A stretch of DNA of 60,360 nt from Bacteroidaceae bacterium (GCA_017453465.1 JAFTEV010000021.1:1-60360); one strand, 5' to 3'. Counted from the first letter of the stretch, positions 44,901 through 53,289 are shown. The notes: a model not told the origin generated them from the letters alone. Translations and numbers: made by a program.

Positions 44901-45253
44901 TGGTAGCCGACGGCTGGTTCTGGGATACCGAGGTTGAAGACGTAGAAGAGTTCTACTACTATCCTGCTTCACTCATGGGCGTTTCACACCGCTTCGCCAA
45001 GAGCCCAGAGGCTTACCTCAATGTGGTTAGTGCCAATGTACGTGAAGGCGGCTCACTCACCTTCGGTATCAAGAAGGATGTCCTTGTCAGCGGCGACTGG
45101 GTTGCATTCGACAACTTCAAGCTCTACTACTGCGGCAAGACTACAGTTGACCTGGGCGACATCACCGCTCTCATCGACGACTACCTCACAGAGGGCAGCA
45201 CCGTTCAGCTGAACGACATCACAGACCTCATCGACCTGTATCTGGCTCAGTAA
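41945..45253 (+). CDS. Large secreted protein with repeated lectin-like modules and dockerin-like tail
   Basis: This 1102-aa protein has a signal peptide (MKKILLTTSLLVASMSAAFA). Three beta-rich galactose-binding-like blocks each carry a YxLPAGxYRxE-type motif (~30-240, LPAGMYRLECQGYYRCGT; ~460-620, LPNGYYSMSALMCN; ~830-1060, LPAGTYRVEVQALYRDAG). Between them are helical FIVAR-like segments (ALQEAKNCIDVNYE, YQAALETLAEVNNYVTTA). The last 40 residues contain two degenerate dockerin-like repeats (LGDITALIDDYL, LNDITDLIDLYL), the same type as on GH5. No catalytic motif was found; it may bind glycans outside the cell. It is divergent from the HTCS. Confidence 0.82.
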   Translation: MKKILLTTSLLVASMSAAFAQVPDASQWKAGQEITEQLNWGNLSFENPTKDPWQFTTSKGSTTETGGLFECYDGADEDLWQYVQLPAGMYRLECQGYYRCGTSWDDDPKSFGTDDWQDNALLYASNGTYDVTSQEFTAGRTFKKPLMPRLFLNQPTQLYEDPVKEGWDMSDGNYGEKGWGPCSVPGSLVWFQNGLYAPYDDGVVKYNTVTFFLTEDGYARVGIRKTEPRSADSFMATNFKMYYEGTVDPETAELMALQDEVAEVYAQIADLESMLENTYSGGLLYTLVSDARMEFDENYPSIEDLTTKEECEAAMAALKNIYDKATAAAAVVGKLESLVKVMDLLYNTTDYAGKAEFGAALQEAKNCIDVNYEIQEDDTFDSFQTAYDNLCAARVAYIMTQEPVNGAYNFSSAINTPFFCDNQYTPQWNEEAQAYQFPTIEGVDESLQPENTWATVQESGYGDLKNEHSDWIPICEEFAISEKPTENQWVIRSNTWHGGGAIGITMQHSYPAIGGWTAEPTGNPELLYQTITGLPNGYYSMSALMCNAGAEISPLQYAYIEAGDAKEIAPLTKKGNPWWGGNREAWRSGVWEKLTTNMVYVSDGQVTIGTSSDAFYAATGFQLYYYGEHPDFSALLGSSIEAAKKNVETLTWAGDVKAANALLAKIPAKIDSQEAYQAALETLAEVNNYVTTATNVINNWKALDNFSALNDKQPEGSAEYAIVETALMRTLSLGEGEDDTYLDAIASDNDYAAYVDYLDYRSGMGELIESEGVAKLIAEQNDYLSENYATASELNDFKAQLAAPYNKALLASLGIDKATPENPIDITSLIVNPSFNEGQKGWNGEITYTSDQTTFTEELGVAERWNCNFNVSQTIYSLPAGTYRVEVQALYRDAGDASAAYNNWWYNAGDDMEYWENPNAKFYANNNETTIVSIASELFQDKSMTSFRDKWVVAEEADEHGDDVWVEHWKAQDSIAAEPYQPYVEVVADGWFWDTEVEDVEEFYYYPASLMGVSHRFAKSPEAYLNVVSANVREGGSLTFGIKKDVLVSGDWVAFDNFKLYYCGKTTVDLGDITALIDDYLTEGSTVQLNDITDLIDLYLAQ

Positions 45254-45321
45254 GCAAACTAAACTTTTTTTCTTACACCAGCGTCAGTCCTCTCTCTGAC
45301 CGAAGACTGACACCTCTGACC

Positions 45322-45365
45322 GCAGGGGGCTTGGACGAACTTCATCCAGGCCTCCTGCCTTTTTC
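45322..45365 (+). terminator. Terminator of the 1102-aa gene
   Basis: GCAGGGGG..CTTGGA pairs with TCCAGG..CCTCCTGC around an 8-10 nt loop and is followed by CTTTTTC. A further GTCAGTC/GACTGAC pair lies just upstream (45284-45312). Confidence 0.7.
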
Positions 45366-45485
45366 ATGCCCTTCCCGCTGCCACTGCATAGCACTTCCGC
45401 TGCCGTCCCGCAGGCTTCCCCCTTCAGCCCCATACCAGCATTTTTTTCTCGTCACTTGGAATCAAAATTTTTGGCGTGCCTAAAT

Positions 45486-45580
45486 AAAGTTGACGCAACG
45501 GCGTTGTTTTTGAAAACAACGAGCGATGTTTTTAGAAACAACGGCGTTGTTTTCAAAAACAACGCCGTTGCGTCAACTTT
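45486..45580. repeat. Palindrome array L, perfect 36-bp inverted repeat
   Basis: Positions 45486-45521 are the exact reverse complement of 45545-45580. Inside are three palindromic units, 45502-45521, 45524-45543 and 45545-45564 (CGTTGTTTTTGAAAACAACG and variants), spaced 22 and 21 bp. It lies between the terminator at 45322 and the acyl-CoA ligase promoter. The rest of the 549-bp gap (45581-45757) shows no gene. Confidence 0.92.
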
Positions 45581-45757
45581 CATTGCTGAAGTGAATGATT
45601 TTGCTGCGCAGTGTTGGCCTTTTTTCTCTGCACACAGTCTGCTTTTCCACTTCAGTGGGGAGGAAAAAACACTGAATTTGAAGTCCTTTTGGACAGCATT
45701 TTGGCTCCGATGCCCATTTTTTGACGGGCTGTTGGGTATTAAGTGGAAAATAATGTT

Positions 45758-45765
45758 TATCTTTG
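45758..45765 (+). promoter_or_regulatory. -7 box for the acyl-CoA ligase fusion
   Basis: TATCTTTG lies 38 bp before the ATG at 45803, a full Bacteroidota -7 match. Confidence 0.65.
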
Positions 45766-45802
45766 CGCGATAATAATAAATAATGTATAAGACAAACGAA
45801 AG

Positions 45803-48295
45803 ATGGATTACGGACGGATAGCCATTATTGCCGGTGAACGGCGAGTGACATTCTCGGAGCTGCTGGCACGCATCAATCAGTATGCCGCAGTGTCGGGCCT
45901 GGGACGCGGAACAAAGACCGTCGTCTTTGCGGAGAATCGCGAAGAGTGGATTTATGCACTCTATTCGGTGTGGCAAAACGGCGGCGTGGCCGTGCCTGTG
46001 GATGCTATGTCCACGGCGGAAGATGTGGCCTACATCCTGCGCGACTGCCAGCCCGAAGGGGCTTGGGTGTCGCGCAAGCGGCTGGACGTGCTGCAGGAGG
46101 CCATAGCCCAGGCGGGCGTAAGCCCAAAAGTCATGGTGATGGAGGAAACGCCGCTCCCTGCCACCAGCTCTCCGCAGGGCGAGCGGGCGGAAGAGGCTTC
46201 TTCCTTCCTGCGCCTCTACAGCAAGGACGAGACCGACACGGCTCTGATAGTCTATACATCGGGCACGACGGGCACGCCGAAGGGGGTGATGCTCTCGTTC
46301 AGGAACCTGTTTGCCAACGTGCGTGCCGTTTCTGAGGAAGTCCGGATTTATCATGCCACCATGCGCGTGCTGATTCTCCTGCCGCTGCATCATGTGTTGC
46401 CGCTGATGGGCACGCTGATTGCGCCGATGATGCTGGGGGCCGGCGTGACGATTTGCCCCTCGATGACGGGCCCCGACATCATGAAGACCCTGGCCGAGGG
46501 CGATGTGCACATGATTATCGGTGTGCCCCGCCTGTGGCAGACCATCTATGGCGGCGTGATGAAGAAGATTGACGGTTCGCCCGTGGCCCGCGTGCTGTTC
46601 TGGCTGTGCAAGAAGGCGAACAACATGAAGCTGTCGCGCACCGTCTTCAGTGCCGTGCACAAGAAGCTGGGCGGACGGCTGGAGTTCTGCGTGAACGGCG
46701 GTGCCGCCATTCCGAAGGAGGTGGCCGAGGGCATGAAGACACTGGGCCTGGACCTGCTCGACGGCTATGGCATGACGGAGATGGCCCCTATGATTTCGTT
46801 CACGCGCCCAGGCCAGTTGCTGCCCGGCAGTGTGGGCAAGGCGTTGCCGTGCGTGGAGGTGAAGTTTGTGGATGGTGAGCTGTGCGCCAAGGGTCCCAAC
46901 CTGATGCAGGGCTACTATCACCGCCCGGAGGAGACGGCTGAGGTGGTCGATAAGGACGGCTTCATCCACACGGGCGACCTGGGCCATGTAGATAGCGAGG
47001 GGCATATTTTCATCACGGGGCGCACCAAGGAAATCATTGTGCTCTCAAACGGCAAAAACATCAATCCGACCGAAATAGAATACAAGCTGGAAGGCATGAC
47101 CGACCGTGTGAAAGAGGTCGGCGTGGCGCAGGACGGTGACAAACTCTGCGCCATCGTTGTGCCCGACGAGCTGTGGGCACGCGACCTGACGGACGAGGCT
47201 GTGGAGCAGTGGCTGAAGCAGGAAGTGGTGGAGCCTTACAACCAGAGCACCGAGTCGTACAAGCGGGTGCTGCGCGTGGTGGTCTATCGTGGGGAGTTGC
47301 CCCGCACACGCATGGAGAAGTTGCAGCGGTACAAGTTGCCCGAACTCCTGCAAAAGGGTAGCCAGGCTCAGCCGAAGCAGACGAACTACGTGGAGCCTAC
47401 GTTTGAGGAATATCGGCTCATCAAGCAATACATTGAGGAAGAGAAGCGCGTGGCCGTGAAGCCCACGGACAGCCTGGACACCGACTTGGCCCTGGACTCG
47501 CTGGACAAGGTGGGTCTGCAGTCTTTCGTCGAACTGACGTTTGGCCTGAAGCTCACAGCCGAGCGCGTGGCCACGTTCCGCAACGTGCTCGGACTGGCTG
47601 AGTACGTGAGCGACTACAAGACGCGCATCGAGGTGGAGAAGACCGACTGGGCTGCCATCCTCCATGCCGACACGAGCCACATCCGCCTGCCCAAGACGTG
47701 GTGGACGGCTGGTGTGCTTGTGAAACTGGCCAAGTGGCTGGGGCAGATGTACTTCGGACTGGAAGGCCGTGGCATGGAGAACATTCCCGACAGGGGTCCC
47801 TTCATTGTGGCACCGAACCACCAGAGCTACCTGGACGGTATGTTTGTGACGGCGTTCATGCCCAAACACTTGGTGCTGAACTCTTATTTCTATGCCAAGC
47901 AGGAGCATGTCCAGGGTCCGTTTGCACGCATGATGGCTGCCCACAACAATGTGGTTGTGGTCGATTTGAACAACCTGAAGGAGAGCATACAGACGCTGGG
48001 CGAAGCGCTGAAGCGCGGGAAGAATGTGATTGTGTTCCCCGAAGGCACCCGCACCCGCACGGGCGAGCTGGGGCAGTTCAAGAAGATGTTTGCCATCCTG
48101 TGCAAGGAGCTGAACGTGCCCATTGTGCCCGTCTGCATCAAGGGGGCTTTCGAGGCTATGCCCAAGGGACAGCACCACCTGAACAGAACGAAGGTGACGG
48201 TGGACTATCTGCCTGTGGTCAGTCCGGCAGACTTCAGCAGTTACGACGAGCTTTCAGACAAGGTGCGCAATGACATCGCGGCAGTCCTCCATTAA
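45803..48295 (+). CDS. Acyl-CoA/ACP ligase - ACP - acyltransferase fusion
   Basis: This 830-aa protein has three modules. The AMP-dependent ligase (~1-530) has YTSGTTGTPKG at 151-161 and GYGMTEMAPMIS. An acyl-carrier-like domain (~540-615) has the phosphopantetheine Ser566 in LALDSLDKV. A PlsC-type 1-acylglycerol-3-phosphate acyltransferase (~650-830) has the HX4D site in NHQSYLDG (His673) and FPEGTRTRTGELG. It probably activates a free fatty acid, holds it on the internal carrier and passes it to a lysophospholipid or similar acceptor at the membrane. Its last 42 bp overlap the convergent ispH gene. Confidence 0.88.
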   Translation: MDYGRIAIIAGERRVTFSELLARINQYAAVSGLGRGTKTVVFAENREEWIYALYSVWQNGGVAVPVDAMSTAEDVAYILRDCQPEGAWVSRKRLDVLQEAIAQAGVSPKVMVMEETPLPATSSPQGERAEEASSFLRLYSKDETDTALIVYTSGTTGTPKGVMLSFRNLFANVRAVSEEVRIYHATMRVLILLPLHHVLPLMGTLIAPMMLGAGVTICPSMTGPDIMKTLAEGDVHMIIGVPRLWQTIYGGVMKKIDGSPVARVLFWLCKKANNMKLSRTVFSAVHKKLGGRLEFCVNGGAAIPKEVAEGMKTLGLDLLDGYGMTEMAPMISFTRPGQLLPGSVGKALPCVEVKFVDGELCAKGPNLMQGYYHRPEETAEVVDKDGFIHTGDLGHVDSEGHIFITGRTKEIIVLSNGKNINPTEIEYKLEGMTDRVKEVGVAQDGDKLCAIVVPDELWARDLTDEAVEQWLKQEVVEPYNQSTESYKRVLRVVVYRGELPRTRMEKLQRYKLPELLQKGSQAQPKQTNYVEPTFEEYRLIKQYIEEEKRVAVKPTDSLDTDLALDSLDKVGLQSFVELTFGLKLTAERVATFRNVLGLAEYVSDYKTRIEVEKTDWAAILHADTSHIRLPKTWWTAGVLVKLAKWLGQMYFGLEGRGMENIPDRGPFIVAPNHQSYLDGMFVTAFMPKHLVLNSYFYAKQEHVQGPFARMMAAHNNVVVVDLNNLKESIQTLGEALKRGKNVIVFPEGTRTRTGELGQFKKMFAILCKELNVPIVPVCIKGAFEAMPKGQHHLNRTKVTVDYLPVVSPADFSSYDELSDKVRNDIAAVLH

Positions 48296-49114
48296 CCACT
48301 TCGGCGTGGAGGTGGCACCACAGATGCCCACGGACTGAACCCCACGGAACCACTCGGCGTTAATCTCCTGCGGGTCGTCAATAAGGTATGAATTTGGATT
48401 AACGGCAAGGCACTCGCCAAAGAGTACTTTGCCGTTGCTGCTTTTTTTGCCGCATACGAAGAGGATGAGGTCGTGGCGTGCGGCAAACTGGCGTATGTTG
48501 GGAATACGGTTGGCCACCTGTCGGCAGATGGTGTCGAAGTAGTGGAACTGGGCGGGCGGCTGTATGTGGGCCTCGATGTAGCTCACGATGCTGCGGAAGC
48601 CTTCGAGCGATTTGGTGGTTTGGGAATAAAGGTGGATGTCGCGCGAAAAGTTCAGCCGCTTGGCATCCTCCAGTGACTCGATGACGATGGCGTTCCCCTC
48701 GGTCTGGCCCACCAGTCCGACGACTTCGGCATGGCCCGTCTTGCCGTAGATGACGATTTGTCTTCTGTGTTCGGGGTCGCTGTCGTAGTCGGCCTTGATG
48801 CGCTTCTGCAGGTTGAGCACGACGGGGCACGTGGCGTCGATAAGCTTGATGCCTTGTTCCTTTGCCATGGCGTAGGTCTGTGGGGGTTCGCCGTGCGCCC
48901 GCAGCAGCATCTTTGTGTCGTGCAGACTGCCCAGGTTGGAGTGCTCCACGGTGATGAGCCCCATGCGCTTGAGCCGTTCACATTCGCGTCCGTTGTGCAC
49001 AATGTCGCCCAGGCAATAGAGCGATTCGCTCTCTGCCAGTTCTTCCTCGGCCTTGCGGATAGCCGTTGTCACTCCGAAGCAGAAGCCTGAGCCGGTGTCT
49101 ATCTCTATGGTCAT
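48254..49114 (-). CDS. ispH: 4-hydroxy-3-methylbut-2-enyl diphosphate reductase
   Basis: This 286-aa 4Fe-4S enzyme makes IPP and DMAPP in the last step of the MEP isoprenoid pathway. The three cluster cysteines are Cys12 (GFCFGV), Cys96 (DATCP) and Cys197 (FDTICRQ), the same positions as in E. coli IspH. It overlaps cmk by 4 bp. Its 3' end overlaps the acyltransferase fusion on the opposite strand by 42 bp, so both C-termini are coded by the same base pairs. Confidence 0.96.
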   Translation of the reverse strand: MTIEIDTGSGFCFGVTTAIRKAEEELAESESLYCLGDIVHNGRECERLKRMGLITVEHSNLGSLHDTKMLLRAHGEPPQTYAMAKEQGIKLIDATCPVVLNLQKRIKADYDSDPEHRRQIVIYGKTGHAEVVGLVGQTEGNAIVIESLEDAKRLNFSRDIHLYSQTTKSLEGFRSIVSYIEAHIQPPAQFHYFDTICRQVANRIPNIRQFAARHDLILFVCGKKSSNGKVLFGECLAVNPNSYLIDDPQEINAEWFRGVQSVGICGATSTPKWLMEDCRDVIAHLV

Positions 49115-49824
49115 GATGCAGCGGCTTCGTTATATCGTTGCAGGAGCCATGCGTTCTGCTCCTCCTTGGTCATGTGTGAGTTGTCGAGCACAAGGGCATC
49201 GGGAGCCTGGCGGAGTGGGGCAGTCTCGCGGTGCGAATCCAGGTAGTCGCGCTCTTGCACGTTTTTCAGAATCTCGTCGAAGCTCAGTGCGTCGGCCTCT
49301 TCCTGGGTCTGCGCCTTGCCCCGCAGTTCGTCGTAGCGGCGCTGGGCACGCACTTCGGCAGATGCCGTGACGAAGACCTTCAGCTCGGCCTGTGGGAAGA
49401 CAGCCGTGCCGATGTCGCGTCCGTCCATGACAATGCCCTTTTCGCGCCCCATGGCCTGCTGTTGCTGGGTGAGCAGGGTGCGCACAAAGGGTAGGGCGGC
49501 AATGGGGCTGACGCGGTTGGAGACTTCCATCTGGCGGATTTCGGTCTCCACCAGCTCGCCGTTCAGATAGGTGTCGGGGCGGCCTGCCTCTGCATTGAAC
49601 TTGAAGGAGACCTGCACCTTGCCGGCCTCGATGTCGGCTTTCAGCGCCTCCTCCTTGATGCCCTCTGCGGGGTAGAGTCCGTTGCGCATGGCGTACAGTG
49701 TCACTGCGCGATACATGGCACCCGTGTCAACATACACGTAGCCAATGCTGCGAGCCAGGTCTTTGGCCATCGTGCTTTTGCCGCAAGACGAGTGGCCATC
49801 TATGGCGATTACGATTTTCTTCAT
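49111..49824 (-). CDS. cmk: Cytidylate kinase
   Basis: This 237-aa enzyme phosphorylates CMP and dCMP. The P-loop GHSSCGKST lies at residues ~9-17, with [32 protein letters not shown] and the [10 protein letters not shown] lid following. The frame opens 24 codons earlier into porQ, but ATG at 49824 starts [13 protein letters not shown] and lies 4 bp after the porQ stop. cmk-ispH is a translationally coupled pair. Confidence 0.96.
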   Translation of the reverse strand: MKKIVIAIDGHSSCGKSTMAKDLARSIGYVYVDTGAMYRAVTLYAMRNGLYPAEGIKEEALKADIEAGKVQVSFKFNAEAGRPDTYLNGELVETEIRQMEVSNRVSPIAALPFVRTLLTQQQQAMGREKGIVMDGRDIGTAVFPQAELKVFVTASAEVRAQRRYDELRGKAQTQEEADALSFDEILKNVQERDYLDSHRETAPLRQAPDALVLDNSHMTKEEQNAWLLQRYNEAAAS

Positions 49825-49828
49825 GTCA

Positions 49829-50782
49829 TTAAAAAGTGTAGGAAACATTTGCCAGCAGTGAACTGGCGGCGATGTGGTATTTTCCGAAGGCCACACCCAC
49901 CTTGAAACTCCTGATGCTAAGGCCTGCGCCCACGCTGAAACCCGCCCAATGGGCCGAGCCGAGTGCTTTCATCTCGTGGGCACGGCGGAAGTTGTAGCCC
50001 AGGGCAATCCACGTCTGGCCCGACGGGAACACATCGACACCGAGGATGCAGTGCTGGATGAAGTTGATGTCCTTCCAGTGGGTCAGGTCGTCGAATGTGA
50101 CGCTGAAGCGGATGGGCGCATTTGCCAGCGACTGCGACAAGCCTACAGCCAGGTCGAAGGGCAGCTTCGCACGCTCCTCGTGGAGTGCCTTGATTTGTCC
50201 GCCAAGGTTGCGGCCCACGAGCGAGAGCGAGGTGCCGCTCCCTTCGTTATAGTAGTTGATGCCAAGGTCAACGGCCATGGCAAAGGCGTTGTAGTTAGCG
50301 TACTTGGAGAACAGGAACTTGGCCGACACGCCGCCGCTCCAGTAGTCGGAGAGCATGTAGGCATAGCTGCCCTGCACATCAATGTCGTTGGCCGAGAACG
50401 TACCAATCTCTGCGCCCGATGCGTCAGTTTCGGTCATCTTTCCGTAAGTCAGCATCTGCGCCCCCACAGCCCACGTGCCACGGTCGCCCAGTGCGCGCAC
50501 ATAGCCCGCAGCCAGTTTCTTGCTGCCGGCAATGTAGCTGATGAAGTCGAAGTTGACCGTATTGCTCGACACGTTGGAAAGCAGTGCCGGGTTGTTGAAT
50601 ATCAGTGTGGCATCGTCCTCGCCAATGCTGATGTTCTGGCTGCCCAGTGCCGCAGAGTGGGCCGACACGGGCACGCTCAGGTATTCATAGCCTGTAGTTC
50701 CGCTCTGTGCAGCCATGTCCGAGGCGGCAAACAGCATTGCCACTGCTGCCAGAACCATTTGCCAGTAGGTTTTCATGTTCAT
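49829..50782 (-). CDS. porQ: Type IX secretion system outer-membrane protein PorQ
   Basis: This 317-aa PorV/PorQ-family beta-barrel has a signal peptide (~1-25). Typical family motifs are [20 protein letters not shown] near the start of the mature protein, [13 protein letters not shown], and a C-terminal strand ending in Phe ([12 protein letters not shown]). PorQ works with PorV and PorU at the outer membrane, where T9SS substrates are released or attached. It sits directly after meaB (TAA then ATG) and before cmk-ispH, as in related genomes. It suggests that T9SS exists here and may export the secreted proteins of this window. Confidence 0.87.
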   Translation of the reverse strand: MNMKTYWQMVLAAVAMLFAASDMAAQSGTTGYEYLSVPVSAHSAALGSQNISIGEDDATLIFNNPALLSNVSSNTVNFDFISYIAGSKKLAAGYVRALGDRGTWAVGAQMLTYGKMTETDASGAEIGTFSANDIDVQGSYAYMLSDYWSGGVSAKFLFSKYANYNAFAMAVDLGINYYNEGSGTSLSLVGRNLGGQIKALHEERAKLPFDLAVGLSQSLANAPIRFSVTFDDLTHWKDINFIQHCILGVDVFPSGQTWIALGYNFRRAHEMKALGSAHWAGFSVGAGLSIRSFKVGVAFGKYHIAASSLLANVSYTF

Positions 50783-51883
50783 TTATTTCAGCGTTGAATA
50801 ATACTCGTCCAGCAATTTCTTTGCAGCCACGAAGGAGGTAATCTTGCCTCCCAGCACATCGCGCTCCATGTCGTCAATCTGCTGCTTCACACGGGGATTG
50901 AAGTAGAAGTTATTCTTCAGGTGCTCGTTGATGCTCTCGTACATCCAGTACTTTGACTGCTCGTTGCGTTTATACTGGAAATAGCCGCTTTCCTTGGTCT
51001 GTTCAATGTGGTCGAACACCATTTTCAGCACCTCGTCAATGCCCAGTTCGTAGAATCCGCTATAGCACAGCACCTGCGGCATGAGGCCGCTTTCGGGCAT
51101 GGGGAACAGGTGGAGCGCGTTGCGGAAATGGCTTGCGGCCAGCTTCGCTTTCTCCACGTTCTCGCCGTCGGCCTTGTTGATGACGATGCCGTCTGCAATC
51201 TCCATGATGCCGCGCTTGATGCCCTGCAGTTCGTCGCCCGTGCCGGCCAGCTGGATGAGCAGGAAGAAATCGACCATGGAGTGACACGCGGTCTCGCTCT
51301 GACCCACACCGACGGTCTCCACAAAGATGTTGTTGTAGCCCGCCGCTTCACACAGGATGATGGTCTCCCTCGTTTTCCGCGCCACGCCGCCCAGGGAACC
51401 CGCCGTTGGCGAAGGGCGGATGAACGACTTGGGGTGTACAGCCAGCTTTTCCATGCGCGTCTTGTCGCCCAGGATGCTGCCTTTCGTCTTCTCCGACGAG
51501 GGGTCGATGGCCAGCACAGCCAGTTTTCCGCCGTAGTTCTGGAGCAGGTGCGTGCCGAATGCGTCAATGCTCGTACTCTTTCCCGCCCCCGGTACGCCGC
51601 TGATGCCAATGCGCACCGAGTTGCCGCTGAAGGGCAGACACTTCTCTATCACCTCCTGTGCCAGGGCCTGGTGGTCGGGGTGCACGCTCTCGATGAGTGT
51701 CACGGCCTGTCCCAGCATAGAGACATCGCCCTTCAGGATGCCCTCTACATATTCGCCAGCCGTGAAGAGGCGGTGCCGCCGCTTCCGCATCTGACTGAGG
51801 TAAGGGTTCACGATGCTGGGTTGCGCAACGCCCGCATTCACTTGCAGGCCTGCATATTCGGTGCTATTTTCTGGATGTTCCAT
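50783..51883 (-). CDS. meaB: Methylmalonyl-CoA mutase-associated GTPase MeaB
   Basis: This 366-aa G3E-type GTPase protects and gates the B12-dependent methylmalonyl-CoA mutase used in succinate-to-propionate fermentation. The Walker A is GISGVPGAGKSTSIDAFG (~95-112). The Mg-binding and switch segments (VAIDPSSEKTKG-type LAIDPSS, GGVARKTRE, ETVGVGQSE) are present. The length is standard. The mutase genes are not in the window. porQ follows with no gap. Confidence 0.94.
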   Translation of the reverse strand: MEHPENSTEYAGLQVNAGVAQPSIVNPYLSQMRKRRHRLFTAGEYVEGILKGDVSMLGQAVTLIESVHPDHQALAQEVIEKCLPFSGNSVRIGISGVPGAGKSTSIDAFGTHLLQNYGGKLAVLAIDPSSEKTKGSILGDKTRMEKLAVHPKSFIRPSPTAGSLGGVARKTRETIILCEAAGYNNIFVETVGVGQSETACHSMVDFFLLIQLAGTGDELQGIKRGIMEIADGIVINKADGENVEKAKLAASHFRNALHLFPMPESGLMPQVLCYSGFYELGIDEVLKMVFDHIEQTKESGYFQYKRNEQSKYWMYESINEHLKNNFYFNPRVKQQIDDMERDVLGGKITSFVAAKKLLDEYYSTLK

Positions 51884-51892
51884 TCGGTTTTG

Positions 51893-51918
51893 AGTGAATA
51901 GTGAAATGTGAAATATCT
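51893..51918. repeat. Short copy of the element J motif
   Basis: The sequence AGTGAATAGTGAAATGTGAA and the next six bases match the inverted right arm of element J (34.8 kb) apart from small changes. It lies upstream of meaB in the 82-bp gap after the DUF1573 gene. It shows that the short tandem motifs recur at unlinked loci. Confidence 0.6.
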
Positions 51919-51965
51919 AAGTTTCAGGGTCGCAGCCGCCTTGCGTGGTTTTTTCACCAACGCCG

Positions 51966-53030
51966 TCAGCGTTCAAACAGGACGTTCACCACCTCCTTGC
52001 AGTGTTGAGGGTCGTTGGTGATAATGAGCACACGCGGCTCGGCCTTGCTCAGGTCCAGGTACTTGGCCTCCACAGTGATGTTCATGGCAATCTCCTCTCC
52101 CGCCTTCAGCTCACGCTTGGGCAGGCTCACCTGCACAGCCTGGTTGAAGGCCTGGATGCTCGTCAGCATGAGCGGCGCAGAGCCTTGATTCTTGAGGGTG
52201 ACTGTGCCCTTCAGCTTCGATTTCTTGCCCAGCTTGCCGAGGCGCAGTTCTGTGGTCGAGAGGGTAAAGCGCGGCTGCAGGGCCTGTGCCTCAGCCTCGT
52301 GCATGTCGGGCAGCAGTACGGCTGAGACGGTAAGGTCGTTGCCGGTGCCCACACGGTCTCCGCTGTAGCGCGCCACATAAATCTGCGTCTGGTTCAGCCC
52401 CAGTGTCGGTACCAGGTCGCCGTGCAGCGTCAGCTCTATCTTCCCCTTGCGCCCACGGGCCAGCATCTTTGGCGTGGCGCGGGCAGTGATGTACGACGGC
52501 AGGTGCATCAGCTGCGGCTCGTACACCTCTGTGCCGTCGTTCAGCACTTCAAGGTACACTTTCGCGCTGTCGCCCTTGTGCACATCGGGAAACTCAATGT
52601 TGTTCGTGCTCAGGCAGATGTCATCTATTCGGTAGGGGAAGGCTTGCTCAATGGCCTGCTGTTCGCCGTTGGTCACGTGGCCCTTCATCCGGATTCTTGT
52701 GGGCTTGGCCGACTGGTTGGTATAGACATCGATGAAGCGGTCGAAGTGTCCCAGCATCATCGCGTCGTAAGTAATCTGAATCTCCCCGGTTGTCCCTTTC
52801 GTGACAGCCGCCGAAGGCCATTTCACGCTCAGGCAACCGCATCCCGCATCCACCTCTCTGATTTGCAGTGGCTGGCGGCCATCCTTGTTGGTGAAGCGGA
52901 ACGTGGCCGTCACGGGCGACTTCCACAGCACTTTCCCCACGTCCACAGTGTTCCGCTCAAAAGAAATCTTCTGAGCCAGCACAATCTGTGCACTGAGCAA
53001 AAGTGTCAACAAAACTATATATCTGTTCAT
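51966..53030 (-). CDS. Secreted DUF1573-type protein
   Basis: This 354-aa protein has a signal peptide (YIVLLTLLLSAQIVLAQ). It has two or three Ig-like DUF1573/ASH-type beta-sandwich repeats: first TATFRFTNKDGRQPLQIREV with the DAGCGCLSV hallmark, later SKLKGTVTLKNQGSAPLMLTS. Such domains are common in Bacteroidota periplasmic proteins of unknown role. It is the upstream gene of the meaB-porQ-cmk-ispH strand and has its own -7 box; an 82-bp gap to meaB may or may not contain a promoter. Confidence 0.87.
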   Translation of the reverse strand: MNRYIVLLTLLLSAQIVLAQKISFERNTVDVGKVLWKSPVTATFRFTNKDGRQPLQIREVDAGCGCLSVKWPSAAVTKGTTGEIQITYDAMMLGHFDRFIDVYTNQSAKPTRIRMKGHVTNGEQQAIEQAFPYRIDDICLSTNNIEFPDVHKGDSAKVYLEVLNDGTEVYEPQLMHLPSYITARATPKMLARGRKGKIELTLHGDLVPTLGLNQTQIYVARYSGDRVGTGNDLTVSAVLLPDMHEAEAQALQPRFTLSTTELRLGKLGKKSKLKGTVTLKNQGSAPLMLTSIQAFNQAVQVSLPKRELKAGEEIAMNITVEAKYLDLSKAEPRVLIITNDPQHCKEVVNVLFER

Positions 53031-53080
53031 TCAATGCTGTCTTTATATATTGATAAACGCTTTTTCAGCCTATTTCAGTA

Positions 53081-53088
53081 CAAAGGTA
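53081..53088 (-). promoter_or_regulatory. -7 box for the DUF1573 gene
   Basis: The minus strand reads TACCTTTG 51 bp before the ATG at 53030. Confidence 0.6.
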
Positions 53089-53289
53089 CAAAAGTTTTTC
53101 TTATTTCACCCCGAATTTAAAGAATTTTCTCGAATTTTCGCAGCTATTATGCTTCTTCCTTGCCACTTCACTTCCCCCCGGCTGCCACTACATTCCCCTC
53201 TGCCTCCCACAGCCTTTCATTTATACATAATGTGTGAATCCTTCTTGCTCAGTGTGCGGATTAAACGGAGTGGGATAGGCAATAAAACT

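Noticed and set aside
45452-47005. 517-codon open frame antisense to the acyl-CoA ligase
   Set aside because: It runs through a palindrome array and then opposite a complete ligase domain; no features of its own.
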